NCBI GenBank assembly: GCA_021014325.1 | Contig: CM037473.1 | Location: 26,464,822-26,528,821, forward strand | Length of the DNA stretch: 64,000 nt | From: Plazaster borealis | Lineage: Eukaryota > Echinodermata > Asteroidea > Forcipulatida > Labidiasteridae | Direction: 5' to 3' | Part shown: piece after piece, positions 12,876 to 27,800 of the stretch | Layout: the number at the start of each line of letters is the position of its first letter | Numbering within the stretch: position 1 is the first letter of the stretch | Position numbers and translations under genes: made by a program | Notes under the pieces: model-generated | What the model was told of the DNA's origin: nothing | Databases searched by the model: none | Seen by the model: the letters and a program-made list of their open reading frames with translations, nothing else

Positions 12876-15800
12876 CTTAAGGGTAAGAAAGATAGACAAA
12901 TTAAATATTTCAAGTATCAGCAAAAAGACATCCCTTCCAGATCTCTGCCCTGTAGGACTGAAGACACTTGTCAACAGAAAATTGTAAATCTGCTTTAGAA
13001 ATTTGAAAAGGTGGATCATAATCAAGTATTAGCCCATTTGTTATACTGTAAGTCAGCTTAAATAACAGGTCAAAGTTCATCAGTCCGGTCAAAGGTCATG
13101 ACCTGTACAATACTCACCTGAGTACATCCGTTGTGAGGTTAGAATCCAGAGGATGAGTGTGTTTAGTCTGAAGAATGTCATCAGACATCTGCTGAACTGA
13201 GGCATTGTGTAAATGTAACGCCGCCTACAAACAAGAACCAATATAATAATAATAATAATAAACAGCAATTATTACGCGCATTATGAATCACAGATTCCTC
13301 AATGCGCCTTACAATAGAAGCAAAAGTTAAAACCATGAACAAAAGAAACTAAATAGGTCTACATTACTATGGTATAAAATATCGTACAGTTAAGATTCTA
13401 CAATAAACAAACAAACCGATAATATTAAATCAACATTAGAAAACAAACCTGCTTTGACCATTAAAAATGATAAAATAAACACAAGAACAGGCGCCCCGTA
13501 TCCTGAAAGTACAAAAATAACCACAACCAAGTGATCATGTGCTCAAAACCACTTCCAAGAATACTGGTGAATGACATCATTCACACTATATGTACACTTA
13601 CAGAAATGTAAATGTAAAAAATATCAATTCAATAAGAATCAATCCCTCCACACACATTAAACCAGGAGCATATATGATTAGAGGGTTTGGAAAAAGGCAA
13701 TTGGAAATCTGGACTGAGCAACACGGTTGTAGAGAACTTAAAACATCAGGTCTGAGATTGCTATCCTAACAGGGTATGACAAGGCCCAAGTTTGTCAGGA
13801 CGAAGACAGGGGACAAAAATGGGAGAACAAGCGTCGGTGTGTTGCAAGTATTGAAGGTTGTTTACCTTGAGGAAGACTGGGCAATTGTTGACAGCCTCTG
13901 GGCATGAGGACCAGAACCAGTCTGGCAGGGGACCAGTCTTGGCCGTGGAAACGAAGAAGCCCATGGCCAAAGGCTGCTGCAGAAGGGACTCCTCAGGCTC
14001 TGTCGGCAATATCTGCTGGTTGGTGTTCTGTGAGCAAATACACAAAGACAATTAAACCTTGGTTATAAAAAACATAACATATGCAGGAATGCGTAATCCA
14101 TTGTGTCTGCAGAAAATAGTCTTACATGACACACATGAAACTGGCTTCTAGTACGAAATAGAAACGTTTAGCACTGACAAGATGATACACCCTTTCTCAA
14201 ATAGATGGATATTATTATTGTTTTAAAATATCAAAACGACATCACAACCAGAAGATTGAATTGCGTCTAAATTTACATTAATTCAATTAGAAATTCACAA
14301 GAAAGTTATTACAATACTTAAACAATACAAAACAATAAAGGTAATATACTTTTAAAAAGGCACACTAGACAGAATACACTTGACAAAAAAGGGCAAGCGG
14401 GGGTTAATAAGGGTGATCAAATGGTAAGACAGTTCATGAAGACGAGTAAAAAGATAATATTAAAAGCCATGAATCAATTACAAAGCCATTCTAGATGTGA
14501 AGGCAAGTTGTCAAAAAACATAGCCATAAAAAGTGGCACAGATACATATACCCTGTCCTGCAAGTCTGTGAACAATACAAATACAACCTAACAATTTTTA
14601 CATCTGCAACTATTTAACCATAACAGTCCCAACCCAAGCCACGAACTAAGTAACCAACCTTATTCATGTTCTCACTGTTAGATACCATGTTCATCTGTTG
14701 ACCACTTGGTGAGCTGGGCCCAGGGGAGTGTCCAGTAGGTGAAGCTACTGGTGATCCCATGTTCATTTTAGGCGGGGAGCCTAGCCCTAGGATATGGGCC
14801 AAGTCCTGGTTGTCTAGTCCCTCTGTGAATAAGAGGAGATCATCTTCGACTGGTAGAACATTGTCTGTGGTGTTGGTGAAGGATAGATCCATCATGGGCT
14901 CAGCTTGGAATGGGCCGCTTGCAACCTGGGCCACAGAAATAAACAAAGAGAAAAGGGTAATCAAAATGGGAAACTCCAACTGGAAGTCGAGTACAATTTG
15001 ATTTGATGTGCATTTTATTTGGTGAGAACTTCAGAGTTCTTTATCCAGAATCCAATATCATGCAGCTAATAAGCATTAATATATATGTTTAACAGGCATA
15101 TTGCTGTCCCCTTCAAAACACTTGTTTAGAAAATCAATTCAATGGGTCAGATTTTCTGCTCCAATGTGTCATAAAGTTTGGAATAGGTGGTGATTAACAC
15201 CTTGGGATTCGAGGAGGGATGGTCTCACCTGTTTGGTGGCGCTGGTAGGGAAGACATGAATATGAGTGCAGGTGGCATCATCTGGCGTGTGTAGCTGACA
15301 GCTCGGCTGGTCCCGTTGTGCATTCTTACTGCATTTATCTGCTGCTACAGAATCTACCAAAGGATTAACAACACCAATGACTTAATAGATGTAATAAATT
15401 CACCCTAAACTGATGAGTGATAAAAAAAATCCACAAGCAACTTGGGTGGGATCGAGACCATGACCCCCGTTATTGACATTGAAATACAATGTTCACCAAG
15501 GAGGAAGACAACAAACTTTAAAAATGACCCAAAAGTGAATGGTGAGTGGTTCATGAATAACCCGACCATGATTCCCAATGACATGGGTCCAATTTTATCA
15601 AGCTGTTTTTACAGAAAATTGTTGCTTGCAAAATTGATCAACTAAGCAGACAATTTGCAGGAAACTGGTCACAAGCAATGGAAAGTCCAAGTCTATTTGG
15701 CTTTTAACCTGTCCCTGTTTAACTAACAGTTTTGCAGGCTAAGTAGCTTATTGCTGGACCCGTAACGGTGTGGGTAATGACGTTGACATGACCTACCTGC

Positions 15801-18800
15801 CATGATGCGCAGACCAGGCTCAGGTTCCATGGACACCAAGCAGGCACTAAGGATACAGGGGTAATCATTGTTACCCGTCACATTACACATGTTACACATC
15901 TCCTTCAGCGTTTGACTCTGGGTCGTTAAAGACCGTCTACTGAGTAATGCGCTCCAATCTGGTGAGAAAAAAAGATAAAAGAGCAATCAATATTACAACA
16001 TCTTGTATCAATAGACAAACATTCACGACAACAATGTTTTTCTCTTTCAACAGAGTCAGCACATATGTTAGTGAAACTTGTACAATTTAGTTTATGTTAT
16101 TTTAGACAACTATGTTTCAATTTTTAGTATGAGCAAATTTTGCCCAAAGGTAAATCAAAATAATAATAATAATAAGACCACTTTTAGTGCGCCGGTATCC
16201 GTCAAGTCTTGATGCTCTCGGCGCGGTACAAAACACATGGACAATTAAAGTATAGCCATAGTTTTTCACAATGAGGTGGCTTTCCTTAATCCTGAAAAAC
16301 TTTGGGGTTCAGGTAGATTTATAAAGAAGAAAAGAAAATCTGGCAAATTTCTTGCTATGATACATATATTCTCATTTGTTTGGAGTATTACTGACTGATT
16401 TCTGTAACTCACCCCTGAGTTCACCCTGTCCAAGACGGCCAAAGCGGCCCACAACGAGTCTCCACGGTACGGCTGCTTTGGACATAACTCCCATCAGGAA
16501 GTCCCACAGTTTGATCAGGGCAATGTTCCTCACACACACCTTTTTCCTTCGTTTCCTACAGGTGGATGAGTCAGGCAAGAAGTTTATACATTTATACCAT
16601 TAATAAGGAATGTTAAAAGGGTAACCATAACACAATCTTGTTCTGAAGTTGTCAGGATCAGAAATACTGTCACCACCAATGACTGTGTAACTCACTCGAA
16701 CAAAGGGACTAATGAAAGTGTGCAATTTTGATTCCTTTACATGCTAAAGCTATATACCAAAAGGTTCTCCAAAAATGATTGAATACACGCTACACTTGTA
16801 CGATCTACAGATTGCCAAAACTAACAGTGGCTAAAAGTGGCATCCATTTTTTAGTATTTAAAAATAGGTACTGTTCATGGTTCATCAAAGTGACCTGAGC
16901 TTGCAAAGAAGCTCAATAAGCCAAGGACTAATTTTTTGAGCTTTTAAGTTGGATGTTGTTGCAAGGTTGTTGTTGTTTTTAAAGTTTTTTTTTAGGGGGG
17001 GGGGTGAGAAAGAGGAAATTAAATAATCACACTTGTAACCGACCTATTAGGCACATCAATGTTAATAACTTGGGTCTCCATCATCTCCCCTTTGGAGTCT
17101 GTACAGGATACCAGTAGCAACCGCTGATCATGTGACAGGCAGTAACCGCAGAATAGCTCTCCACAGGCCTGCCTCAGCTCACCAAAGGATTCACCAAGTT
17201 CGGTCTGTTTGTCCTTCAGGGGGGCCAGTACGTAGGGCGGTGAGTACAGGCGGTACTGAGGTTTAGGGCCCTGGTGGTTGGGTGGCAGGACAAAGTCAAT
17301 ATAGCATGGTTAGAAAAGAATTGCATTCTCCAAAAATATTCAATAAGCAATGCAGATCTCAAGACAAGTTGCAAGAGATTGCTTTCATAACGAAAATGGG
17401 GGTTCAACACAATGTAACTGTTTATTCCATAAAACAAGTCAAAAGGCTGGGAAGGAATACAATACAGTATTGTTATAAGACAGAATTGCAATAGTCATTA
17501 CATTACAACTTCTATTCATTACAATATTTGAATGAATATGTTAGTTTTTTCAAAGGAGGACATCAACTATTTAATGTTCATACCAATTCATTGTTTCTTT
17601 TCTACATCACTTTTCAACACTGAATCACACATAGAATTAAATAAAAGCAAAAGTAAAAATAGACTTTCCAGGTCCATGAAACATTTATAATCAACAGAAA
17701 ACCTAGACCAAGGCACAACTTCACATATCCTTTAACCCATCAAATATAGCTCAACAAATTTCCAAGCTTAGCTTCATACATGTATTTTCCAAATGGCATT
17801 TTGGTTTTAATTAATTTCGTGCTAAGCAAATTTGTGTATTAAACAGCTCTGTGACATTGGGTAAAGGCCTCCATGCTAACCTCTTTATTTGCTCGTAGTA
17901 TTCTGTCTAGCTCGGCAGCAGGACCAAAGCCTGTTAGACTGCGACCAGCGATAGAGGGCAGCAGGTGGCGCCGACACTGTGAGAAGACGGAGAAGGCATG
18001 GCACTTGATCTGGCTGAGAAGACGTGTTGACATGTCGCTGTTGGCAACCTGAAGAATCTGCTGCAGTGGGATGATCTAGAGAAGAGTACAACAAGAGGAA
18101 AACAACTTTAACCCTCCTACTGTCTGACAATTTAATATCATCCACATGGTTCTGATAGATGCACAACATCTACATGTGACAGCCTCCAATGGTAAATGCA
18201 TCTACACAGTAAACAGTCAACCCTCCTAGAGTCTGCCCATTCAATTTCATCCACATGGTTTTGTATATTGGATGCAATATGTAACACAGCACACAGATGG
18301 TTCTGCGCACAGTTGCTTCACCATACGCTCCGTGCAACTGAATGGTTTTAAATAGTTGGTCAACTCACTGGCCATCGATACTGAGAGAACGACGATAAAG
18401 AACGGATTTATTTCACACTGTTCATCCAATTCCCCATCAATTACAGTATTCATATTTAACAAAATTGACACATAAATCTAAAAAGACCTCTAAAAATGTG
18501 TTTATAATATTACAATGTGACTGGCATATTCAGTACACAGTAAAGTACAAGTTGACACTGAGAGCATCAGGTATAACATTAGTAGTTCACACCATCAAGG
18601 AAGGAATTCTTGGTCAATATCAATTGTATGTTTTGTCTTTAATTCTACATGATTATTCTAAATGTTATCATCAGTCAATACAAGTACAGCAATGCTCTTC
18701 AAAAACAGTAGGTTTTGAGAAAACCACATTGGAAAGTTTGAACCTTTCTCAGGCATTCATTACAATGGATTGGAAAAGCATAACTTAAGTTAGCAATTGT

Positions 18801-21800
18801 TATAAGTTATTGATGCATTTTTGTCAACAATATAGTAATTTTCTTGTTTATGATCTATTCCTGGGATGAATGTTGTACTAAGTACAGGGATCGTGGCGTG
18901 TCGTGGCCGAGCGGATAAGAACACCGAACTCAAGCTCTGGTGTTTCTGATCAGCAGAGTGTGGGTTCGAATCCCAGTCGTGACACTTGTGTCCTTAAGCA
19001 AGACACTTAACCACATGCTTCGTCCTTCGGATGGGACGTTAAGCCGTAGGTCCCGTGTGTTGTGTAATGCACGTAAAAGAACCCAGTGCACTTATCGAAA
19101 AGAGAAGGGGTTCGCCCCGGTGTTCCTGGTTTGATCGGCAGCATATTGCGCCACAGCACCTTGTAAACCATTACATGGTGCTATGTAAAGGACTTGGTCT
19201 CATACTTCAAAACGTAGCTCCACAATACCTTGCAGGAAAATAATGAACGCTAAAAGCGCCTTGAGCGTCACTGAGTGACGGATATGTGCGCTATATAAGA
19301 AGCCACTATTATTATTATTATTATTACATGACAGAAAAAAATATGAGATAACAAACTTTTCCGTCATACCTGCAAGATGATATTCTTCTTGAGATCACCC
19401 TGGACATGTCCTTGTATCTCAGCAAAGCTTTTGAGCAGGGCTAGGGTGGACATGGACCTCTCCCCATAGTCATCCTCTTGGCTGAAGGGATCAATGATGT
19501 AGACAACCACAGCTGGGGCTGGGGGTTTCTCATAGTCAGAGACGTCTGGAATGTTTATCCCGGTCTCGTTCTCCTTGCTTTCTGTCTTCTCAGAGGAATC
19601 CTGCTGAGATCCAGTGCCAGAAGGCCCTGTCGTGCTTGGCGCTGGCATACTTGTGCTACCCTGCTGTGAGTTCCCTCCACTAGATCCCATACCATCCCCT
19701 TGGGGTCCCTGTATGGGTCCCGTAGAAGCCACACTACCCTGACTGCCCATTCCAAGTATCCCTGGGCCCCCTGGTGCACCACTGAGGTGGCTACTGCTAC
19801 CAGGTGCTGTTGAGGGACCACTGCTATTACCAGGAAGGTTGCTGATGTTAGAGCTGGCCATGGCAGTTCTGTCATGCCGGGAAGAGGTCATGAATAAGGT
19901 GTGGTCAGGCGGGTCTCTACTCAGAAAGGGACCTGGGTGAGGAAACAAGTGAGTGAATTTAGAAAAAAAGTGACAATACCAGCTATTGTTGTTACATTCC
20001 TTGTATAAATTAACAGCAACAAACATGAATAATAACTTTATAAGACAGGGCCAGAGTAATTGTTCTTGAGGCCACTGTTTGAAAGCATTAAATTGAATAG
20101 AACTAAAACAAGCTGACTGTACTGTAACAAATATCTAAACCATGATTTAAATACTATCGTTAGCAGTGAAGAACTTAATATGTGAAAGATAAACCAATCT
20201 TTTTGTCAGATAGGCTTTGAGGAAACTGAACAACCATGTCGCTATTTTGATTAGAATGTTCACACTTTGCTTGACAAACCATTTCATTTTAGAGTAAAAT
20301 ATTCTCAAGTAAGATAGCAATATCCAAATAAAATACAAATTTATAAGCCGAATAGTTTTACAAAATAATTTGGAAAAGGACCAACTCACCGACATAAGCT
20401 TTGCAGACCTGTGCATAAAGCTTTAATTTGCTCGCTTCTGGAAGATGCCCTGTATTATATTAAAATAATAAATAAGAACAAATATTAGTAACCAGCAATG
20501 TTGTACTCAAGACCAAGAGACCGAGACCGAAACTTTCTCTCCTCTCTGAGACCGACACCAAGACCTAAATGGCCGAGACCGAGACCTCCCCATCATTACC
20601 GAGCCCTTGGACAAATCTGTACTGTTATTTTCAAACCAACATTCTTCATTTTCAATGGATTTTAAATGCTGAACCACTGCTTTTCACCATACGAGGGCTT
20701 CGCTCAGCCTTCACTATGGGTGTTACACAGCCACTATGTTGTGTGGGAAAAATGTGTGACCATGATGCGCTGCCCTCTACGAGCAAAACACACCACAGGG
20801 CCAGCTTGAAAATTCTGCTCTTGACAACTTTTTGTACTTTTTGGTTCCTTTTTCTATTTTGTATATGTTTCTGGATGATTATGAAATTAAGGTCTTGAAA
20901 GGTCTCGACACAAGACCCCGATACCTTTGGTCTGAGACCGAGAGACCAAGTCTTTAAAATCAAGACCTTGAAATAGCTGAGATCTCAACAAATTGGATCT
21001 TGAGACTGGTCTCGATACCAAGACCGATCTCGAGACCTCGAGGGTGACTCTCCCTATAAAGGCTTGTGCAAAACCAATCTGTCATGATGAAAACACAAGT
21101 CTTGTGTGTACATGTATTTGAAAGTTTGGCCCTGTTAAAGTGTGTGATTTGTTTCCTTCATTGATAAAGGTTCTCAAATACTTAAATCATTTTGATCAAC
21201 CTGTGTTCTTGAAAGATATATTCCAAAGAGATCAGGACCTTTCCATTAAGTTTTCAACAATTGATAAAAATTTTAAAAAGAAAAAGAAATAACAATTAAA
21301 TCGTACCAATATCTGCAAACCAATCATCTACCGGTTCCTCAGCGACCTTAGACGCATACTTGTTGCCAATGCGGAAGATTCCATCTCGCTGTGTCTTAGC
21401 AATAGGGGCATGTCTACCTAATCGACAACTCTGCCAAAAAGAAAGCACAAGAAACAATACAACATGAAGATGCTTTTGTAGTCACACCAAGTCTTGTCTT
21501 GTTTGATGTTGTTTTACCATCATAACTCTTTTTTATTAAGGGGGGAGGGTAAAGGGTTAACCTTTACAGCATGTGACAAGTGTTCAACTATCATCCTCTG
21601 TTTAGTCACATGCATCTGCATGGAACAGAACAAAATGGTTTCACCTGGATCAAAAACATCCTACAAAGCCTACATGTAGCCCAATACTACGGCTCTATCT
21701 GTGATCACAGTCCATATTGATAGCCATCAGAATCCTTGTGTTTGACTTGTTCATCTTTTCTTTTTCTTTTTTTCTAAATTAACACTTACTTAATCTACAA

Positions 21801-24800
21801 ACAAAGATCAATCTTGTTAAAATCATTATGAAAGATGGACATGTACCAATGGGGGCTACATCTTGAAGCAGTATAGTACCCAGACTGCTAATAAGGCAAT
21901 TTCCAAATTTTATCCCTGATGATATCAGACCAAAAAGCCTTCTGAGTGCCTACCTCATACACAGCAGTCACCTCCCGGAAGAAGCTCTTAGCACACTGAA
22001 GTACAAAGTCATTGTCAGGTACCAGTGCAACATATGCAATGTCCCTCGTTGAGCTGTATGGTTCCAGAAACAGCTTCTCCTATTAGTGGTGGGAGAAATC
22101 ACATTATAAAGGTTAAAAGTAAAACACCAGGGTACAATTCCACATTTAAGGAGGTATATTGAAATGATGGCGAACCACCTTATGGTAACCCTTGGAAATT
22201 ATAGATTTCAAAGAGCTTTTGGGAATTGTATCCTCAGCACTAGAGAAGTAGATCAAAGAGCATGATTTATTTATATCTGAAGAAAATTACAGATGAGTTT
22301 TGTCACCAGGCAGATATTCAAAAAGTCTGCATTCAGATAAAAGTCTAGAATTTCTTATCCATGTAACTAATTGAAACCCTTACCAGGTTAAGGGAGCAAA
22401 ACTACACATTTTAATGGGTTAAGAAGTTTTAATACATGCAAGAAATGCACAGTCTATACTCGCTATAAATCAATGAGTATTCAGTGGTGTACTTGTGCTC
22501 TTAGCTTGAATGAAATTCAAGATGATTTGGAATCCAACTTACCCAGTTATGGAGAGCATAGGGTGATGATGACAGCCAGTCTCTGTCATAACCAACCAGT
22601 AGAGGCGGAATGGGTAATGGTTCTGGTGATTCAGATGAACCTATAAAAGACAAACCCAACAAACACACATTCACTCATTACTCTTTCTATTGAAAATGTA
22701 TTTGCTTTGTTTTTGTTTTTTAAAAACAAAAAAAGTTGATGGTCTCCATTTCGACCCTGTTTGGAGTTTTTCTGATTTGTATATTTTATTGACCATTAAA
22801 AAACAGGTCATATTTAATTTGGGTTTCTTAAACTTAACGGTCGCAAATCTTTCAAAATCCTATTCAGGAAGTTGTCTGATTTTTGTAGGATTTGGGACTG
22901 CAAGATACTGGAACAGGCAAACCAATCTTATCAGAGTCCAACCTTTTGGGTGTTGAGTTACCATAGAGTGGGGTATTTTGATGGATTTGGTACTGTACCC
23001 CCTAACTACCACTCTTACCACGAGACCAGGTATATTAATCTTATCCAAGTGCAAACTCTTGGGTGTTGAGTTACCATAAAGTAACAGTATTTTGGAGAAT
23101 ATGGGAAGGTCTCTGGCTAACGACACAAGGTGATTAAGGTTTAAAAAACTTAATAATGATAATAATAACAAGTTTTTCCTTCAGGTACCTTTAGCAGCTA
23201 AGTTGAAGAAGACCTGCCATGTTAGAGGACCTTGGACGGTGTAAGGTCGCTCCCATAACCTAGTTGTCCTCTTCTTCTGTATAGCATCTTGGAGAAGGGG
23301 CTGGAGGGAGGAGAGGGTACGTACGATGTCTTGGGACGACAGTTGGCTGCGATACATCCCTGATGACGGAAAGGAGGACATTCAAATGACAATCAAGAAA
23401 AACAACACAAATGACTTAGGCCAAAATCTTCTATACTTGTTTTAGAAACAAAACCTGAATTCCATTTATGAATAAATCATTATGAGTTATTTAGTTTTTC
23501 TCAAAAATTGAAAAGGCATTTGAATATATCATGATGTGGGTTGAGTTTACAGTACTTTTTGTAGACTACAACGATTTGTAGGGTTCTTCAATTAGCTTGC
23601 TGTCTATATAAGGCACCTCTTCAGAACAATTTGTGTCAATTTGCAAAGCACAATAATTGTAAATGAAAGGAAAAAACAAAACCAATTAGAATCTCAAAGA
23701 CTACTTTTTATAAACTTGGTACTCAAACCATTTGTACTGAGAATAATTTTCATGTGAAATACTAAAATGTGTGCGAAGGGTGTATCTCATAACATTCAGT
23801 TTCTTATTTTAAATTGCAAAATCAAAATAAGCACATATTAAAATGTACAAAATCCCTTACAAACCAGCGACTGTTAGTTTTTTGGGATTTTTTTGGAAAG
23901 TGACCACTCAATTTGATGCTTTTTTCACCGGTTGATTGTATGGCGTGTTCATTGAAAACTAGAGGATAGGAATGAGTACATTGTTTCCAAAACCAATTCT
24001 GTATTGTAAACTAGAGGATATGTTTTGATGGCTCTGTACTAATGATAATTATTTTGAATACCAGATTTGACATTCATTGTATGAGAATGGAAAATAAAGC
24101 TGACCTGGGGAGTAAGGCCAATTGTGTAGACATGAACTCTTCAGAAGTGTGTCATCAAGCTTAGCATTGCCGGAGTTCTCTGCTACCTGACGACCCTGCT
24201 CCAAGGCTGCAAAACATGCCTCACACCCATCTAGGTATGACAAGACCAAGAATATTAATGAAACATACAACTGTTCCTGACAATAGGCAACACTAGTTAA
24301 CAGAGTAGTGCACCAAAGTTGTGTCTCCAAGAATAGCATTTATGTGTCACATCAGTTTGATTGGGCACAAGCATTGTATCTCACACAAACTTTCCTGGAT
24401 GTACACACACAACCTATGCTGCCAAGAATCATTTTTGCATGAAGTCTCTCGCATGCAAGACAGCATTACACACAAATTGAAATCAATATATATGACATTT
24501 TTGCAATGACATGACAATTCACCACACTTTCTTTAACATTTGATGACATGTATACATTAAATATTAAATCTCAAGGATTAAATGCTATGTAAAACTATAA
24601 TAACTTGTACCAATCATTCTTTAAAAGTATTTGATGACAACTAATGCCTAGTCGGTAAGCATAATGTAAGATCCCTTGAAGAACTGAGGTCTCACACTGT
24701 TGTAGAACAACAACATACTTTCGTGTGCCCGGAAGAAGGATGTAACGAAACGTTACTGGAGAAAGCGAGTAAGCAATGGATGTGCAAAATTGCGTTTAAA

Positions 24801-27800
24801 GAAAACTTCATGGGAAAATTTGATCAGTTTTCTGCCATTCATAAGTCATTATAGGAAGGTTAAAATATGCATGGGAATTAGAAAACATGTCTTTGGGGGT
24901 AATTCTGGCAACAAAAATGTAACATTAATGCCATATTTTTTTGTTAGAGGAGTCATTTTATTGCTTACGCCCTTTTGATACTGAAAAAAGGTACTTTGTG
25001 CACCTGGAAGAAGGTACGCCCTTCTTCCAGGTACATGACAATACTTTTTCTGAATTATTGAGCTGTATATACAAATAATACATAAAAACTAACAATAATC
25101 TTACTCTACAGGATTTCTATGTTGCTCCTACAAATCTTACGGTAAGCAGAGCCATTGAATTGGTCCCTGGTAGTCCAGAAATGATTTGATTTGAAAACAT
25201 ACCTTCTATCTCTAACTGACTTCTGGCAAGCTGACCTGAGCTGTTAATGTTTCTCCTTTTCGTGATATAATTTAACCGACACAATGTCGAGTATGGTGTG
25301 TTACACTGATCCTGAATCAAACGCAACAGCGTGTTTGAAGTTCTCATGGTCTCGGTGCCGACCAAGTTCCCGTCCTTTGTGTAAAGTCTGCTCAGGCCAC
25401 CCTCCAGGCCCATGGGCCCCTTGCGGGCAAACTCAGCAGCTAGCATGGGGTTGTCCCGGTGGTAAGCCCAGAGGGCCACGTCACTAAACTGCCCCGTTAT
25501 TTCAGATTCATCCTCGGCAAACAGCCCACTGCCTGTGCCATACCGGCGGTTCATCACAGAGCTGAACCCACAACTGCAGGGTCCCATGGGATCATAAGGT
25601 GACGTGGGCTCTCCACCACGGATGCTCATGTTGCACGCACAGATAACACAGCTGTCAAAGTTCCGGTCTTTGAAAATGTTGAGCTGAGAGTCAGAGAGCA
25701 CAAGGTTAACAGTGAGGCTATGTGCCTCTGGGATGTTGTTACCTAGTGAGGCTGATTCCAGAGAGTTAAGGTTTTTGATGTAGGAGGAAGCCTCGGAGGC
25801 TGGAGATGGTGCAATATCAGCATTGGTCACACTCCTTGGTCCTTGACTACCAGGAGGGTACACCCCAACAGCAATTGCAGCTGAAGCAGGAGAGTTTATC
25901 AGCTGACTATTTCCAGATGCAACACTAAGATGGAAATGAGACAACAATTACGATAAACATTCTCACAGTTACAAGTTTGTTTGTTGGAGGAAATCAATAA
26001 AAATTCTCAGCAAATAAATCACATTTATATTTATTGACGTATGAACTGACTTTTCAAATGTTAAAAATAAACTCAGTCTTACTTCAGTTTCATGAAACAA
26101 AAAACTTGTACATTAGGATTGAAAAAAACTAACAACCAGCGCTTTCCTTACCTTTCTTTGGTTGAAGCTATAAATTCAGGCTTTGGTGAAAGTGGAATCT
26201 GTGGATGTAAACAAACATTATGATAACAATGAATACATGAGGTGACCCTATGAACCTTTTCAACTTTGGACTTGCTGTGTGTTAAAATCTCAGGGTGGTA
26301 TGTTGCCCTGACTTTCACCTCTGCGAACCGGAGCCTTTCATGTGGATTGGGTTTTTTAGTCCCTACCTGACTACGTGGAATCCCCTTTTTAAGGGGTTTC
26401 TTCCCACACATAAACTTAACATTTCTTAAATTTGATGGCTTTACCCCTACACAGATGTGTGATTAGCACTGTAAATTCACTGCTTTCCGAGTCCGATGGG
26501 GAAAAACAAATCAAAGACTACTCTGGTGGGATTCGAACCAACAATCCCCTGCAATCCAGATGCAATTATTACATCAAATAAATCGGACATTTCTTTATCA
26601 TCTCTCCTCACAGGTTCATGTATTTTCCGGCCTAAGGGTCACAGTAATAGTCACTTTTGAGGTTCCTTCGTTTCCATATTTTCATAGATTGAAATAATAA
26701 TACAATCTTGTAAGACACGTTGATCTCACCATAGCTCTAGACATTGTTTTAGACATAAACTAAAACTTGGTACATTTTCAACCTGTGACCATTAATGGCT
26801 ATAACCTCACCTGCCATGAGGGCTTGTAAAAACAATTCTCTGGTATTCTGAGCGGAGGTAGCTTGCTACTTGGTAATGACTTGAGTGGTGCGTACATACT
26901 CGCTCCGACGAAACGTTCCAGCATGGGTGCTTTATACACGTACGACCAGTCCTGCAACATAAATGTTATGTACATTAACTAACCTTCCAGCATGGGTACT
27001 TTATAACTTAGTCTGGACCTGTGACAAAAATGTACACACATTAAGTAACATTCCAGTATGGATACTGTATACATGCAAGTCCAGTCATGTAAAACAAATG
27101 TTATATGAAGTTTCCCCAACTACAGAAATTCTTAACTTATTCGAAAGATCAGTTGGATTGGTTTGAAGTTCAACAATGACTCAGAGTTAATGGTTCAATC
27201 AATTAAAGTAAAAACAAAGTGGTTCAATACCTCTACTGGGTCTGGCTTCGGACTACCCATGGTGTCATCTACCTCTACCTCTGAGATGTCTCCCAGACTG
27301 CTCTGCTCAATCTGTGTTACCCCAGCAACTGAGCCGTGGTTGAGGTAATCGAGACACGGCTGGTTGATTGGGGAGAAGGCGGAGTTCTGCTGCTCCAAGG
27401 AGGGTGGAGTAGGAAACATCACTAGATCTGTTGCAGTGTTGTATGGTACACCTGTTAAGTTACAAATGAATCAAGGTTCAAACCAATTCCCAAAATTCAT
27501 AAATATGTTTATCAAAAATACATTGTTTATCACCAAGCAATACCCTTACTGATGGTTGCTAAATTAAAACACAGTTTATTATAGCCAGGTATGCCAGTAG
27601 CTCTGTCGATAGAACATACCAATACATTATGCAACTGCATTGACAAAATTTATATAGCCGAGCATGCGCTGTAAAATAATTTCTTTCGGGCCTGAAGAAA
27701 GACAGAGCGCTGGATTTCTTCATGAAATAGCCAGAATCTGGGCAATAGCCGGAAAACTGGCATCACTAAAATAGTGCCTTATCAACGCTTGATAGGTGTT

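Noticed and set aside
12624..13025. A 133-codon minus-strand frame as a separate small gene
   Set aside because: It lies over the last MED13 exon in another reading frame and over intron; its sequence has no family resemblance.
18898..18985. A functional tRNA-Leu gene
   Set aside because: The tRNA-like fold is followed without break by a SINE body and ATT tail, and the T stem carries a mismatch and extra bases, so it is the SINE head.
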